Of a stretch of DNA of 64,000 nt, positions 1 through 9,894 are shown piece after piece. Position numbers and translations under genes: made by a program. The stretch spans positions 55,668,567 to 55,732,566 of the forward strand of contig NC_068912.1 in NCBI RefSeq assembly GCF_023091745.1, given 5' to 3'. The notes under the pieces are model-generated. The model searched no databases. It had not been told where the DNA came from and saw only the letters and a program-made list of their open reading frames with translations. Every line of letters starts with the position of its first letter. Position 1 is the stretch's first letter. The stretch comes from Budorcas taxicolor (Eukaryota; Chordata; Mammalia; Artiodactyla; Bovidae).

Positions 1-960
1 CGTGAGATTTGCTCAATGCATAGATCATCAACATCTCTGCTTGCTGTTTAAATTACTGCTCCACAATAGTGCCATTTAGCTGCTGAGGGACAGAAAAAGG
101 AGTGGAAAAATTGCCACATCCCTAATTGTGTTCTTTCCTTTTAAGTTGACGGAATAATAGAAAGTCAATGCCAAGTTTGCTGCTTGTTAAGTGTAAAGTT
201 TCAAGGAATAATACAAAATTAAATTTCATATGTTTATGAGTTTATTCGAGCTGAGGGGGTTCTTAACTCTTAAAATTTCAATGTTGGTTTCCTAAAACTG
301 GATATCATTTTCTTTTAAGTAACAGGCCATTTTCAAATAAGATTATACCTGTCAGTAATGAAAATAGCGTATTTTGCTTCATTGTAATCCATTCATTGCT
401 TTAAGGGCTCTGGGTTCCCTAGGGAGCATTTAAAAATCCAAGTGATGTCCCTGGATGCTGGGTTTTGCATTTGTATCTCTGATTTAGTTTATATATAAAA
501 GTGCAAGCTGTCTTACAATCACCTATTGATAATACATTTGAAATGAAGCAGTCAACTTCTGGCTACAGTCTACAGTAATTTTGGATCAAATCGTTCTTTC
601 CTTCTCACCATCCCGTGGCCTATTTTAGATTATAACATGCAAATAACTGTGTTTTTCTGCTAATTTCACCCATTTTTGGTTTACTGCCACTCTGAAGATG
701 CAGCTGCCACAGATCAGAAGTTGCAAGCAAAGAGGGTGTTGCGGCTGCTCAAAAAACCTTCTTATTCCTGGACCAGATGTCAGACCCCCCAGAGTTTGTC
801 CACTGGCAGAGTCTGATCCAGAGTCTATGGATGTGGCTTCTTGTTTCTCTTTTGTTGAAACTTGTCATTCTTTCTCACACAGAAAATTCATTCCCAAGGC
901 AGTGGTCCACATTTCAAGAATTTCCCCCCAAAGACTGTGATTTCAATTGCTCTAAGAAAA
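1..960. other. Anonymous AT-rich DNA, no gene seen
   Basis: No recognisable repeat family or exon. Reading frames here are short and show no family signature. The two overlapping open frames near 698-1052 run through simple duplicated sequence and have no codon-level signs of selection that I can see. Confidence 0.6.
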
Positions 961-1043
961 GGAATGAAGGGTTGCTGTATACATTAAACAAAGGAATGAA
1001 GGTTGCTGTATACATTAAGGGTTACATGTATACATTAAACAAA
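961..1043. repeat. Short tandem repeat, about 32-bp unit
   Basis: A unit beginning GGAATGAAGG and ending in TACATTAAACAAA starts at 961 and again at 993. A third partial unit (GTATACATTAAACAAA) lies at 1028-1043. Copies differ by one base in a G-run and by the lost ends of later units. It looks like local replication slippage; no function is implied. Confidence 0.75.
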
Positions 1044-1111
1044 TTGAAATAAAAGAACTCATTAATCTCTAGTGTTTTTGTAGATCAAGGGAAAATGCAG
1101 GGAAATAATGC

Positions 1112-1232
1112 CTCCCTCCCCTCCACCACCTTTTTTTTTTAATGAAACAGTAGATATTGTGCAGAATGATAATGGGGGGAAAGTGCTAGTCTTTCTTCCT
1201 TTCCTTCTTTCCTTTCTTCCTTGTTCCTCTTT
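1112..1232. repeat. Polypyrimidine / CT-rich low-complexity tract
   Basis: A C/T-rich block with T10 near 1131-1140 is followed by TTCC/CTTT-type simple sequence at about 1190-1232. Translations of this tract on the minus strand are low-complexity Lys/Arg/Glu strings and are not real proteins. Confidence 0.7.
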
Positions 1233-1234
1233 AT

Positions 1235-1770
1235 GTCTTTTGTTCCAACAAATAGTTATTGAATTCCTACTATAATACACTCTGCGGTAGATTCTGAAGA
1301 TGCAATTATAAACAAGATGAACAGAATTCATAGCCTGTATAAAAGCTACTGAAAGAGATAGAAAGTCAATAAATAATTAGCAATAAATTATGCACAAAAT
1401 TATGTGATTATACTAGGTAAATTCTATATAGAAAAAGCATAGACTATGGTGGGGAAACAGGCCTAGACCATGATGGGAGCTTTAGACTGATGAGCAAGGG
1501 AGATGCAGAGGGAAAGTCCCATGTACACTGACACTGAAGAGATAAATGGGAGAAGGCAGGGGATGAGGCATGGACAACGATGTCCCTGGGAGATGAAGAA
1601 AGACATCCGTAAGGCAAGACTGAACAATGACAAAGCAGACTCTGAGATCCTTGTGGGAAGCAGAGGGATGTGAGATGAACCTGGAGCGGTAGTCAAGGGC
1701 CATAATCTGCAGTGCCCAGTAGACATTATTTACAAATCTGAACTTTATCCTAAGAGCAAGGGGAAGCAAG
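1235..1770 (-). mobile_element. Ancient L2 LINE 3' end (minus strand)
   Basis: Reading left to right, the segment is the reverse complement of the L2 3' region. It starts with the poorly conserved 'TTATTGA..CCTACTAT' block at 1257-1270, passes through 'AAACAAGATGAAC', and at 1690-1760 matches the L2 block that reads 'TTTATCCTAAG' in this orientation. Divergence is high, as expected for a mammal-wide repeat. The element is coding-dead. Boundaries are approximate. Confidence 0.6.
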
Positions 1771-2130
1771 AGAAGGATGTAAGAACCCAGTATCTGTGTA
1801 TGTGTGTTTGTGTAAGTGGTCAGAATTGCAATATTTGTTGGAAATTTCCTATAAGTTTAAGAATATTGCAAAAAAAAATCTTGTTGAAATCCACAATCAT
1901 TCTCATATAAGATTTTATCCTTATGCTTGATCCCATTTCAATATGTCAAAACTAAACATTTCCCATGTCTTTCAAACCTTCAGAAGTCTCATGAATCATT
2001 ATGAGTAATTTTGAAGACTGAGTTAGTTGGAACTGGATTCAGAAGGCCCAATGAGTGGACGGGGATTGGTGTACTGATTTTCGATTCACCTGAATTGGCA
2101 AAAACTTTGGGGAATTAGAAAAGGGTAAGG
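1771..2130. other. Unique AT-rich spacer
   Basis: No repeat family or gene recognised. There is a short TG-rich run at 1795-1815. Confidence 0.5.
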
Positions 2131-2131
2131 C

Positions 2132-2322
2132 AGAATTCTGGTGACTCAGCTGGTAAAGAATCCACCTGCAATGCAGGAGACCCTGGTTCCATTTCTGGGT
2201 GGGAAAGATCGCCTGGAGAAGGAAATGGCAACCCACTGCAGTATTCTTGCCTGGGAAATCCCATGGACAGAGGAGCCTTGTGGGCTACAGTCCATGGAGT
2301 CACAAAAAGGTCAGCCAAAACA
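2132..2322 (+). mobile_element. Bov-tA SINE
   Basis: Ruminant tRNA-derived SINE on the plus strand. The tRNA-related head (GTGACTCAGCTGGTAAAGAA, 2141-2160) carries degenerate pol III box A/B-like sequence. It is followed by the BovB-related body (GAAGGAAATGGCAACCCACT, 2217-2236) and the tail block 'GGGCTACAGTCCATGGAGTC' at 2282-2301. Frames across it on both strands are SINE translations and not genes. No clean target-site duplication was found. Confidence 0.9.
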
Positions 2323-2330
2323 GAGCAGAG

Positions 2331-2890
2331 TTCAAGAGTTCTTGGAAACTTGTCCTCTTTTTTTTTTTTTTTTTATTTGTTGGTTTGTTTTTCCAGTACA
2401 TTTGAGAACTGAAAGTGTTACAATGGGTTACATTTAAATAATACTTACCCCAGATATTGACTTTCCTTACACAACGAACCAGACTGTCTGTTGGCAGCTT
2501 AATACCATTTCTAGTCTTCTATGCACTATCAATGCTGCAAGGACTTTGAAGCATAAGAACTAAGTTTCTTAGAGGAGTCTCTGCCAGTAGAAATCTGCTG
2601 TAGTTCCGACAATGAAGGACATTTGCACAGGAGATGGAAAGCAACAGAGAATCGGAAACCATCTTTGCTTCTGTGAAGCATTGGGTAATGGCAAAGATGA
2701 GGTTTGCCAGAGGTTTCTGGGTATTCTCTTGCCATCCCTCAGCACCACTTAGATGCTAGAGACAGCTGAGATCATTGGTGTCAGTTTCCTTAAATTTATG
2801 CACTTTTTAATATCCCAAATCTTTCTGGGTCGGTTCTACTACTACTGTCTCTGCTTAGATATGTACTTCTTCTTGTTCTCCTATTAAACC
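2331..2890. other. Unique spacer with T17 run
   Basis: There is a T17 homopolymer at 2358-2374, otherwise complex sequence without recognised repeats or exon features. Confidence 0.5.
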
Positions 2891-3165
2891 CACATGTATT
2901 TTCCAAGATCCAGCTTGAAAATATCTTCTCCTTTTTCACCTTTTTTCTTCCTCATCCTTTTCTCCCTGACAACCCCAGCTAAAATAAACCTCAGCAGCAA
3001 CTTATATGTATGCCTAACACAAAATTATTATATTACTTCCTGTTTGTTTTGTTTTCTGTCTTCACTGGATAGTAAACTTTCTGAGGAATAAAACTCTTTT
3101 TTTTTTTTGGTATCTCAAGAACTTAGAACTCACTAAATGACCATGGACTTGAAATGTTGACTTGA
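2890..3165 (+). mobile_element. Ancient L2 LINE fragment (plus)
   Basis: C/T-rich L2 3' sequence: 'CTCCCTGACAACCCC' near 2964 followed by the 'CACTGGATAGTAAACTTTCTGAGGAATAAA'-type block at 3063-3090 that corresponds to the L2 'ACTAGAATGTAAGCTC..GAGGGCAGG' region. A T-rich run is inserted at 3098-3108. Old and diverged. Confidence 0.55.
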
Positions 3166-3840
3166 AATAGACTGTCACCTATGTGCCCTGTCTATAAAAG
3201 AATAGCTAGGAGAACCACTGGAATATTTTTCATTAAAGGCAAAAAACTTTTCAAATTGATCTAATGCTTCATAAAGTAGCCTAGGGAAAACTTTGACTTT
3301 AGTCTTGTCTTGCAAAAAGAAGAAAACTACTAAAGAAATTTTCTTGCTTTTCAAAAACTGATGTTTTGAATATGTATTTCTTTCAAGATATAAAAATGTA
3401 ACTCCCGCTAAAGCCTTTGGGCATATGTACAGTTATAAATATAACATTAAAATACCAGTATACATCATAATTTAATTGTGTCATACAATACAGGGAAGGG
3501 AAGAGAAGAAAGGCCTGGCATACAACTTGCAGTAGAAGCTTCTCGTGGATAGTTAGTGATATGGTATTTGAGAAAATAAAACAGAGCATGCGCAATCAGT
3601 GAGGAACTTTCTAGCTAATTGCAAATACATAGAAGAATAGCAATATGAGGGCTTTGGTGTGTTATCTGGTGAAATAATCATACATAAATCTCCCAATCAC
3701 AGTCACTGATAAATCCAAGTTGCAGCTTTAGATCCTGAGTCCTGATGAAGTAAGAATAAACACAAAAGGTGAGCTAAATGACAGAATCTTTGTGCTAACA
3801 CTCAACATGAAGGGGACTAAATTCTAAATTTTCATGAGTC
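3166..3840. other. Unique spacer
   Basis: AT-rich complex sequence. The 70-codon minus-strand frame at 3383-3595 has no recognisable motif. No gene called. Confidence 0.5.
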
Positions 3841-3842
3841 TC

Positions 3843-3955
3843 CGGCTCAGTGTGGAATTTTGAGCAAGTTATTCAATACCTTTTGGCCTCAGGTATCTCA
3901 TCTATCTATGGGGATAACAATGTGTAACTTTTACTTACTTTGCAAGATTGTTTTG
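3843..3955 (-). mobile_element. MIR SINE fragment (minus)
   Basis: The text contains the reverse complement of the MIR core and 3' half: a 'TTTTGAGCAAGTTATT' block followed by 'CTCAGGTATCTCATCTAT' and 'GGGGATAACAATG'. It is diverged and coding-dead. Confidence 0.6.
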
Positions 3956-4144
3956 TTCTTTTCTTCTGGATATTCAGTTCCAGAGCTGACCCCAGGCAAA
4001 ATTATGTAGTAGAGAAGGCTTTTTTTTGTACTGGCCTATGTCCAAAGTCAGAACTTCATCCTTCCCTCTGATTTCCTCCTCCTACATGGTTTCTATTCCT
4101 AATGGATACTACTACATAGCACAGTAACTGTTCATTGTGTTATA

Positions 4145-4560
4145 GGTAGCATTTGCATAGCAATTTATAATATATGTGAGGATTTACTTTATCCTTAAGA
4201 CAGCTTTTTGTGTGTACGTATGTGTGTGCTCAGTCGTGTCTGACTCTTTGTGACCCCATGGATTGTAGCCCACCAGCTCCTCTGTCCATGAGATTTCCCA
4301 GGCAGGAACATTAGAATGAGTTGCCATTTCCTGCTCCAGGGTATCTTCCCAACCCAGGATAGAAACTGTGTCTCTTGCATTGGCAGGCAGATTCTTTACC
4401 ACTGTGCATCTGGGAAACCCTAAGACAGCTTTGGGAGATAGTAATTATATAATTCACATTTGATAGACTAGAAAACAGAAATACAGGTAGATGTTAAGAA
4501 TCTTGCTCAGAACACAGACTCAATAAGTGATATATTCAGATTAGAAATCCAGGAATTTTA
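4145..4560 (+). mobile_element. MIR SINE (plus), split by a Bov-tA
   Basis: The MIR core reads 'AGCATTTGCATAGCAATTTATAAT' to about 4207, then resumes after the SINE at 4433 with 'GGGAGATAGTAATTATATAATTCACATTTGATAG', followed by the 'AAGAATCTTGCTCAGAACACAG' segment. Removing the inserted SINE restores a continuous MIR. This fixes the MIR as the older element. Confidence 0.65.
4208..4420 (-). mobile_element. Bov-tA SINE with 12-bp target-site duplication
   Basis: Minus-strand SINE: the BovB-like tail at 4229-4285 reads 'CAGTCGTGTCTGACTCTTTG' and the tRNA-derived head ends near 4420. It is flanked by the perfect direct repeat TAAGACAGCTTT at 4196-4207 and 4421-4432. The length of about 213 bp is normal for the family. 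It inserted into the MIR described separately. Confidence 0.93.
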
Positions 4561-4689
4561 CTAAATAAAACAAAAAAAAATGCTTTTGAGGAATACATGA
4601 AATCCTTGATGACTTTAATGTTTTGGAATGCAAAAAAATGAACTTAAGAGCTCCTAAGGGATCCATATTCATCTTGTCATGGTTGAATT

Positions 4690-4790
4690 CCAAGTCCATA
4701 GCAAAGTGCCTCACATGTAGTAGTTTCAAAATAGCAGTGGCTGAGTAATAGTGAATGAATGAATACTATAATAAATGAGTGTATGATAGA
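4690..4790 (+). mobile_element. L2/MIR-like 3' tail fragment
   Basis: 'CAAAGTGCCTCACATGTAGTAG' followed by 'GTGAATGAATGAAT' matches the common 3' end shared by L2 and MIR. It may belong to the MIR ending just upstream or to a separate L2 scrap. Confidence 0.45.
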
Positions 4791-4839
4791 TTGGCATGAT
4801 CTGGTTTGATCTATATCTCTACATGTTTATCAACTATCT

Positions 4840-5430
4840 ATAACTCAGAATCACTGCATATGGTAATTCCAACCATGAAATTAAAAGTTGCTTACTCCCT
4901 GGAAGGAAAGTTATGACCAACTTAGATAGCATATTCAAAAGCAGAGACATTACTTTGCCAACAAAGGTCCATAGAGTCAAGGCTATGGTTTTTCCAGTAG
5001 TCATGTATGGATATGAGATTTGGACTATAAAGAAAGCTGAGCAATGAAAAATTGATGCCTTTGAATTCTGGTGTTGGAGAAGACTCTTGAGAGTCCCTTG
5101 GACTGCAAGGAGATCCAACCAGTCCATCCTAAAGGAGATCAGTCCTGGGTGTTCATTGGAAGGACTGATGTTGAAGCTGAAACTCCAATACTTTGGCCAA
5201 CTCATGTGAAGAGTTGACTCATTTGAAAAGACCCTAATGCTGGAAAGGATTGGGGGAAGGAGGAGAAGGGAATGACAGAGGATGAGATGGCTCAATGGCA
5301 TCACCGACTCACTGGACATGGGTTTGGGTAGACTCCAGAAACTGGTGATGGACAGGGAGGCCTGGCGTGCTGCAGTACATGGGGTCACAAAGAGTCCGAC
5401 ATGACTGAGCAACTGAGCTGATAACTCAGA
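4840..5430 (+). mobile_element. BovB LINE 3' end (copy 1), 570 bp, with 10-bp direct repeats
   Basis: The segment corresponds to the last ~570 bp of BovB, from the 'AATCACTGCA' point of the C-terminal coding region to the 'GACTGAGCAACTGAGC' tail. It is flanked by a perfect 10-bp direct repeat ATAACTCAGA (4840-4849 and 5421-5430). The right-hand repeat is also the first sequence of the next BovB copy. Coding is dead: a TGA follows the 'CAA' codon near 5043. The long minus-strand frame at 4834-5412 is the antisense of this region and not a gene. Confidence 0.9.
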
Positions 5431-8122
5431 TGACTATTATATCTACTACTGTGAGCAAGAATCCCTTAGAAGAAATGGAGTAGCCATCATAGTCAAGAAA
5501 AGAGTCCAACATACAGTACTTGGATGCAATCTCAAAAAAGACAGAATTATCTCTGTTCATTTCCAAGGCAAACCATTCAATACCATGGTAATCCAAGTCT
5601 ATGCCCCAACCAGTAACGCTGAAGAAGCTGAAGCTGAACCATTCTATGAAGACCTACAAGACCTTCTAGAACAAACACCCCCAAAAGATGTCCTTTTCAT
5701 TATAGGCAACTGGAATGCAACAGTAGGAAGTCAAGAAACACCTGGAGTAACAGGGAAATTTGGCCTTGGAGTACAGAATGAAGCAGGGCGAAGGCTAATA
5801 GAGGTCTGCCAAGAGAATGCACTGGTCATAGCAAACGCCCTCTTCCAACAACACAAGAGAAGACTCTATACATGGACATCACCAGATAGTCAACACTGAA
5901 ATCAGATTGATTATATTCTTTGCAGCCAAAAATGGAGAAACTCTATACAGTCAGGAAAAACAAGACCGGGAGCTGACTGTGGCTCAGATCATGAACGCCT
6001 TATTGCCAAATTCAGACTGAAATTGAAGAAAGTGGGGAAAACCACTAGACCATTAAGGTATGACCTAAATCAAATCCCTTATGACTATACAGTGGAAGGG
6101 AAAAATGGATTTAAGGGACTAGGTCTGATAGACAGAGTGTCTGATGAACTATGGACAGAGGTTCGGGACATTGTCAGGAGACAGGAATCAACACGATCTC
6201 CAAAAAAAAGAAATGCAAAAAAGCAAAACGGCTCTCTGAGGAGGCCTTACAAATAGCTGTGAAAAGAAGGGAAGTGAAAAACAAAGGAGAAAAAGAAAGA
6301 TATACCCATTTGAATACAGAGTTCCAAAGAATAGCAAGGAGAGATAAGAAAGCCTTCCTCAGCGATCAATGCAAAAAAATAGAGGAAACAATATAATGGG
6401 AAAGACTAGAGATCTCTTCAAAAAAATTAGAGACACCAAGGGAACATTTCATGCAAAGATGGGCTCAACAAAGGACAGAAATGGTATGGACCTAACAGAA
6501 GCAGAAGATATTAAGAAGAGGTGGCAGGAATACACAGAAGAAATGTACAAAAAAAGATCTTCATGACCCAGATAATCATGATGGTGTGATCATTCACCTA
6601 GAGCCATACATCCTGGAATGTGAAGGCAAGTGGGCCTTAGGAAGCATCATTAGGAACAAAGCTAGTGGAGGTGATGGAATTCCAGTTGAGCTATTTCAAA
6701 TCCTGAAAGACGATGCTATGAAAGTGCTGCACTCAATATGCCAGCAAACTGGGAAAACTCAGCAGTGGCCACAGGACTGGAAAAGGTCAGTTTTCATTCC
6801 AATCCCAAAGAAAGGCATGCCAAAGAATGCTCAAACTACTGCACAATTGCACTCATCTCACACGCTAGTAATAATACTCAAAATTCTGCAAGCCAGGCTT
6901 CAGCAATATGTGAACTGTGAACTTCCTGATGTTCAAGTTGGTTTTAGAAAAGGCAGAGGAACTAGAGATCAAATAGCCAACATCCGCTGAATCATGGAAA
7001 AAGCAAGAGAGTTCCAGAAAAACATCTATTTCTGCTTTATTGACTATGCCAAAGCCTTTGACTGTGTGGATCACAATAAACTATGGAAAATTCTGAAAGA
7101 GATGGGAATTTCAGCCCACCTGACCTGCCTCTTGAGAAACCTATATGCAGGTCAGGAAGCAACAGTTAGAATTGGACATGGAACAACAGACTGGTTCCAA
7201 ATAGGAGAAGGAATATGTCAAGGCTGTATAGTGTCACCCTGCTTATTTAACTTATATACAGAGTACATCGTGAGAAATGCTGGGCTGGAGGAAGCACAAA
7301 CTGGAATCAAGATTGCCAGGAGAAATATCAATAACCTCAGATATGCACGTGACACCACCCTCAAGGCAGAAAGTGAGGAAGAACTAAAGAGCCTCTTGGT
7401 GAAAGTGAAAGAAGAGAGTGAAAAAGTTGCCTTAAGGCTCAGCATTCAGAAAACGAAGATCATGGCATCTGGTCCCATTACTTCATGGGAAATAAATGGG
7501 GAAACAGTGGAAACAGTGGCTGACTTTATTTTTCTGGGATCCAAAATCACTGCAGATGGTGACTGCAGCAATGAAATTAAAAGACGCTTACTCCTTGAAA
7601 GGAAAGTTATGACCAACTTAGATAGCATATTCAAAAGCAGAGACATTACTTTCCAACAAAGGTCCATCTAGTCAAGGCTATGGTTTTTCCAGTGGTCATG
7701 TATGGATGTGAGATTTGGACTACAAACAAAGCTGAGCGCTGAAGAATTGATGCTTTTGAACTGTGGTGTCGGAGAAGACTCCTGAGAGTCCCTTGGACTG
7801 CAAGGAGATCCAACCAGTCCATCCTGAAGGAGATCAGTCCTGGGTGTTCATTAGAAGGACTGATATTGAAGCCGAAACTCCAATACTTTGGCCACCTCAT
7901 TCGAACAGTTGACTCATTTGAAAAGACCCTGATGCTGGGAAAGATTGAACGCAGGAGGAGAAGGGGACAACAGAGGATGAGATTGTTGGATGGCATCACC
8001 GACTCACTGGACATGGGTTTGGGTGGACTCCGGGAGTTGGTGATGGACAGGGAGGTCTGGCGTGCTGGGCTTCATGGGGTTGCAGAGTCGGACACGACTG
8101 AGTGACTGAACAGAACTGAACT
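5421..8122 (+). mobile_element. BovB LINE copy 2, 2.7 kb, 5'-truncated
   Basis: RTE-class LINE running from mid-endonuclease (block 'AACTCAGATGACTATTATAT') to the canonical BovB tail at about 8122 ('GTGACTGAACAGAACTGAAC'). The first ~0.6 kb of the ~3.3-kb element is missing. No convincing target-site duplication was found at its outer ends. It carries the broken polyprotein described separately and is followed within 35 bp by a BOV-A2 SINE. Confidence 0.93.
5585..8102 (+). pseudogene. BovB endonuclease-reverse transcriptase remnant (copy 2)
   Basis: In the family this protein nicks target DNA (AP-like endonuclease) and copies the element RNA at the nick. The endonuclease part reads from 5585 and stays in frame to a TGA at 5897-5899 that replaces a CGA. 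The catalytic Asp of the GDWNA motif is Asn here (GNWNA, codons near 5710). The later GSDHE motif near 5985 is intact. Frames then shift around 6150 and 6370. The RT part spans 6586-7671 with one TGA at 6988-6990 and shows ASGGDGIPVEL, FIDYAKAFDCVDH (motif A) and GICQGCIVSPCLF (motif B). Motif C is YARD instead of YADD (CGT at 7348-7350), so a catalytic Asp is lost. A 1-base deletion near 7652 ends the frame. Clearly non-functional. Confidence 0.9.
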
Positions 8123-8156
8123 GGATATACGTGTGTCTGTGTTTTATATATATATC

Positions 8157-8428
8157 AGAGAAGGCAATGGCCACCCTCTCCAGTACTCTTGCCTGGAAAA
8201 TCCATGGACTGAGGAACCTGGTAGACTGCAGTTCATGGGGTCATGAAGAGTCAGACATGACTGAACGACTTCACTTTCACTTTTTACTTTCATGCATTGG
8301 AGAAGGAAATGGCAACCCACTCCAGTGTTCTTGCCTGGAGAATCACAGGGATGGGGAAGCCTGGTGGGCTGCCGTCTTTGGGGTCGCACAGAGTCAGACA
8401 TGACTGAAGTAACTTAGCAGCAGCAGCA
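8157..8428 (+). mobile_element. BOV-A2 dimeric SINE
   Basis: Two related BovA monomers in a row: 'AGAGAAGGCAATGGCCACCC' at 8157 and 'GGAGAAGGAAATGGCAACCC' at 8300. They are joined by the characteristic 'ACTTCACTTTCACTTTTTAC' linker and end in (AGC)n at 8419-8428. This dimer architecture is diagnostic of pecoran BOV-A2. The SINE has no protein product, and frames across it should be ignored. Confidence 0.93.
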
Positions 8429-8490
8429 TATATACATATACACATCTACATATGTACATGTGAGTATATTATATATATATATACATTTTT
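8429..8490. repeat. AT/TAC-rich microsatellite after BOV-A2
   Basis: Alternating TA, CATA and GTACAT sequence grows directly out of the SINE's AGC tail, including (TA)7-like sequence near 8471-8483. SINE tails commonly seed such microsatellites. Confidence 0.75.
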
Positions 8491-8599
8491 TTGTATAAAT
8501 GGATTATCACCCTTTCATGGTTTTCTTAACATTGTATTTATTTTCTATTCTTTTCTTTTCTTTACATAATGGGAAAAATTCTAGTGGATCATTAAAGAA

Positions 8600-9700
8600 C
8601 ATTTTTGGATTTTTAAAATAAACTCTTACTTTGGAATAATTTTAGACTTACAGAAAAGTTGCAAAGAAAATGCAGAGAATTCCTATATACCTCTCACCCA
8701 ACTTCCCCTAATGTCCACATTCTATACACGAGAGTTCATTTATCAAAGTTAAGAAACCAAAACTGGCATATTACCATCAATTAAATTCACTTTATATTTT
8801 GCTAGTTTTTCTAAGAATGTCCTTTTTCTGTCCCAGGATCAAATTCAGGACACTATTATATTTAAATGTCACATGTTAGTCTCCTCTAGTCTGTGACAGT
8901 TTCTTAGTCTTTCTTTATTTGCATGACCTTGACAGTTTTGGAGATTAGTGATCAGTTATTTTGTACTTCCTTAATTTGGTATTGTCTGATGTTTTCGTTC
9001 TGAGTAGACTGGAGGGAAGTAGACTGGAAGACCTTTTAGGGTAGAAAACAACAAAGGTGGGGCTTCACAGGTAGCACTAGTGGAAGAGAACCCGCCTACC
9101 AAAGCAGAAGACGTAAGAGATGCAGTTTCGATCACTAGGTTGGGAAGATCCCTTGGAGGAGGGCACAGCAACACACTCCAGTATTCTTGCTTGGAGAATC
9201 CCATGGACAGAGGAGCCTGGTGGGCTACAGTCTATAGGGTCGCAGAGTCGGACATGACTGAAGTGACTTGGCAGGGCACGGCACCACAAAAGTGAAATGT
9301 TCTTCTTGTCACATTCTGTGTTATCAACATAACTTATCACTGGTGACACTAATCTTGATCATCTGGTCTAGGCAATATTTGGCAAATTTTTCCATTGTAA
9401 ACTTACTCCCCACTCCTCCCCTGCACACTCTATTCTTTGGAAGAAAGTTACTAAATCCAGTCCAGGTCAAGGGCAGGGAAGGTGCGGGATGTGGAAGAGG
9501 GCGCTAAAAGCCACCTTCTGGAAGGGAGAGTGTCTGTGTAAATTATTAAAATTTCTTCTGTGAAGAGGTTTTTCTCTTCTCATTTACTTATTCCTTCAAT
9601 ATGGGCTCATACATATTTATTTTATATTTACAGTTATAATCTAATATGGCTGCTTATTTTGTTACTCAAATTGTTCCAGCTTTGATGATCCTTTTTCTAA
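8600..9700 (+). mobile_element. Ancient L1 (L1M-type) 3' region, split by a SINE
   Basis: The text from 'TTAGACTTACAGAAAAGTTGC' (8642) through 'ATGTCCTTTTTCTGTCCCAGG' (8818), 'GACAGTTTTGGAG' and 'TTGTCTGATGTTTTCG' matches a well-known old mammalian L1 3' block. It resumes after the inserted SINE at 9295 ('TTCTTCTTGTCACATT..AACATAACTTATCACTGGTGA') and continues to 'GTTACTCAAATTGTTCCAGC' near 9661-9680. The exact subfamily is not assigned. Confidence 0.6.
9060..9285 (+). mobile_element. Bov-tA SINE with 9-bp target-site duplication
   Basis: The plus-strand SINE has a diverged tRNA head and a typical body 'CAGTATTCTTGCTTGGAGAA' followed by 'GGTGGGCTACAGTCTATAGG'. It is flanked by ACAAAGGTG (9051-9059) and ACAAAAGTG (9286-9294), a duplication with one mismatch. 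It interrupts the older L1 described separately. Confidence 0.9.
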
Positions 9701-9761
9701 AGATTTTTTTACTGATATGGACCATTTAAAAGTCCTTCTTGCATTTACTACAACATAGCTT

Positions 9762-9890
9762 CTGTTTTATTTATTTATTTTTTTGACTGCAGGGCATGTG
9801 GGAATCTTAGCCTCCCCAGCCAGGGATGGAAACTAAACCCCCTGCATTGGAAGGTGAAGTCTTAACCACTGGACAGCCAGGGAACTCCCT
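9762..9890 (-). mobile_element. CHR-type tRNA-derived SINE (minus)
   Basis: Minus-strand cetruminant SINE: a T-rich tail (TTTATTTATTTATTTTTTTG at 9765-9784), then 'GGCATGTGGGAATCTTAG', 'CCAGGGATGGAAACTAAACC' and 'TTAACCACTGGACAGCCAGG', which is the reverse complement of its tRNA-like head. Truncated relative to the full family. Confidence 0.8.
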
Positions 9891-9894
9891 GATG

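Noticed and set aside
1062..1331. 89-codon minus-strand frame
   Set aside because: Low-complexity Lys/Arg/Gly from a CT-rich tract.
2141..2437. 98-codon frame and similar frames at many SINEs
   Set aside because: Translations of Bov-tA / BOV-A2 (recurrent ILAWEIPWTEE-like wording). These SINEs are non-coding.
4834..5412. 192-codon minus-strand open frame
   Set aside because: Antisense of the BovB 3' end. No independent evidence of coding.
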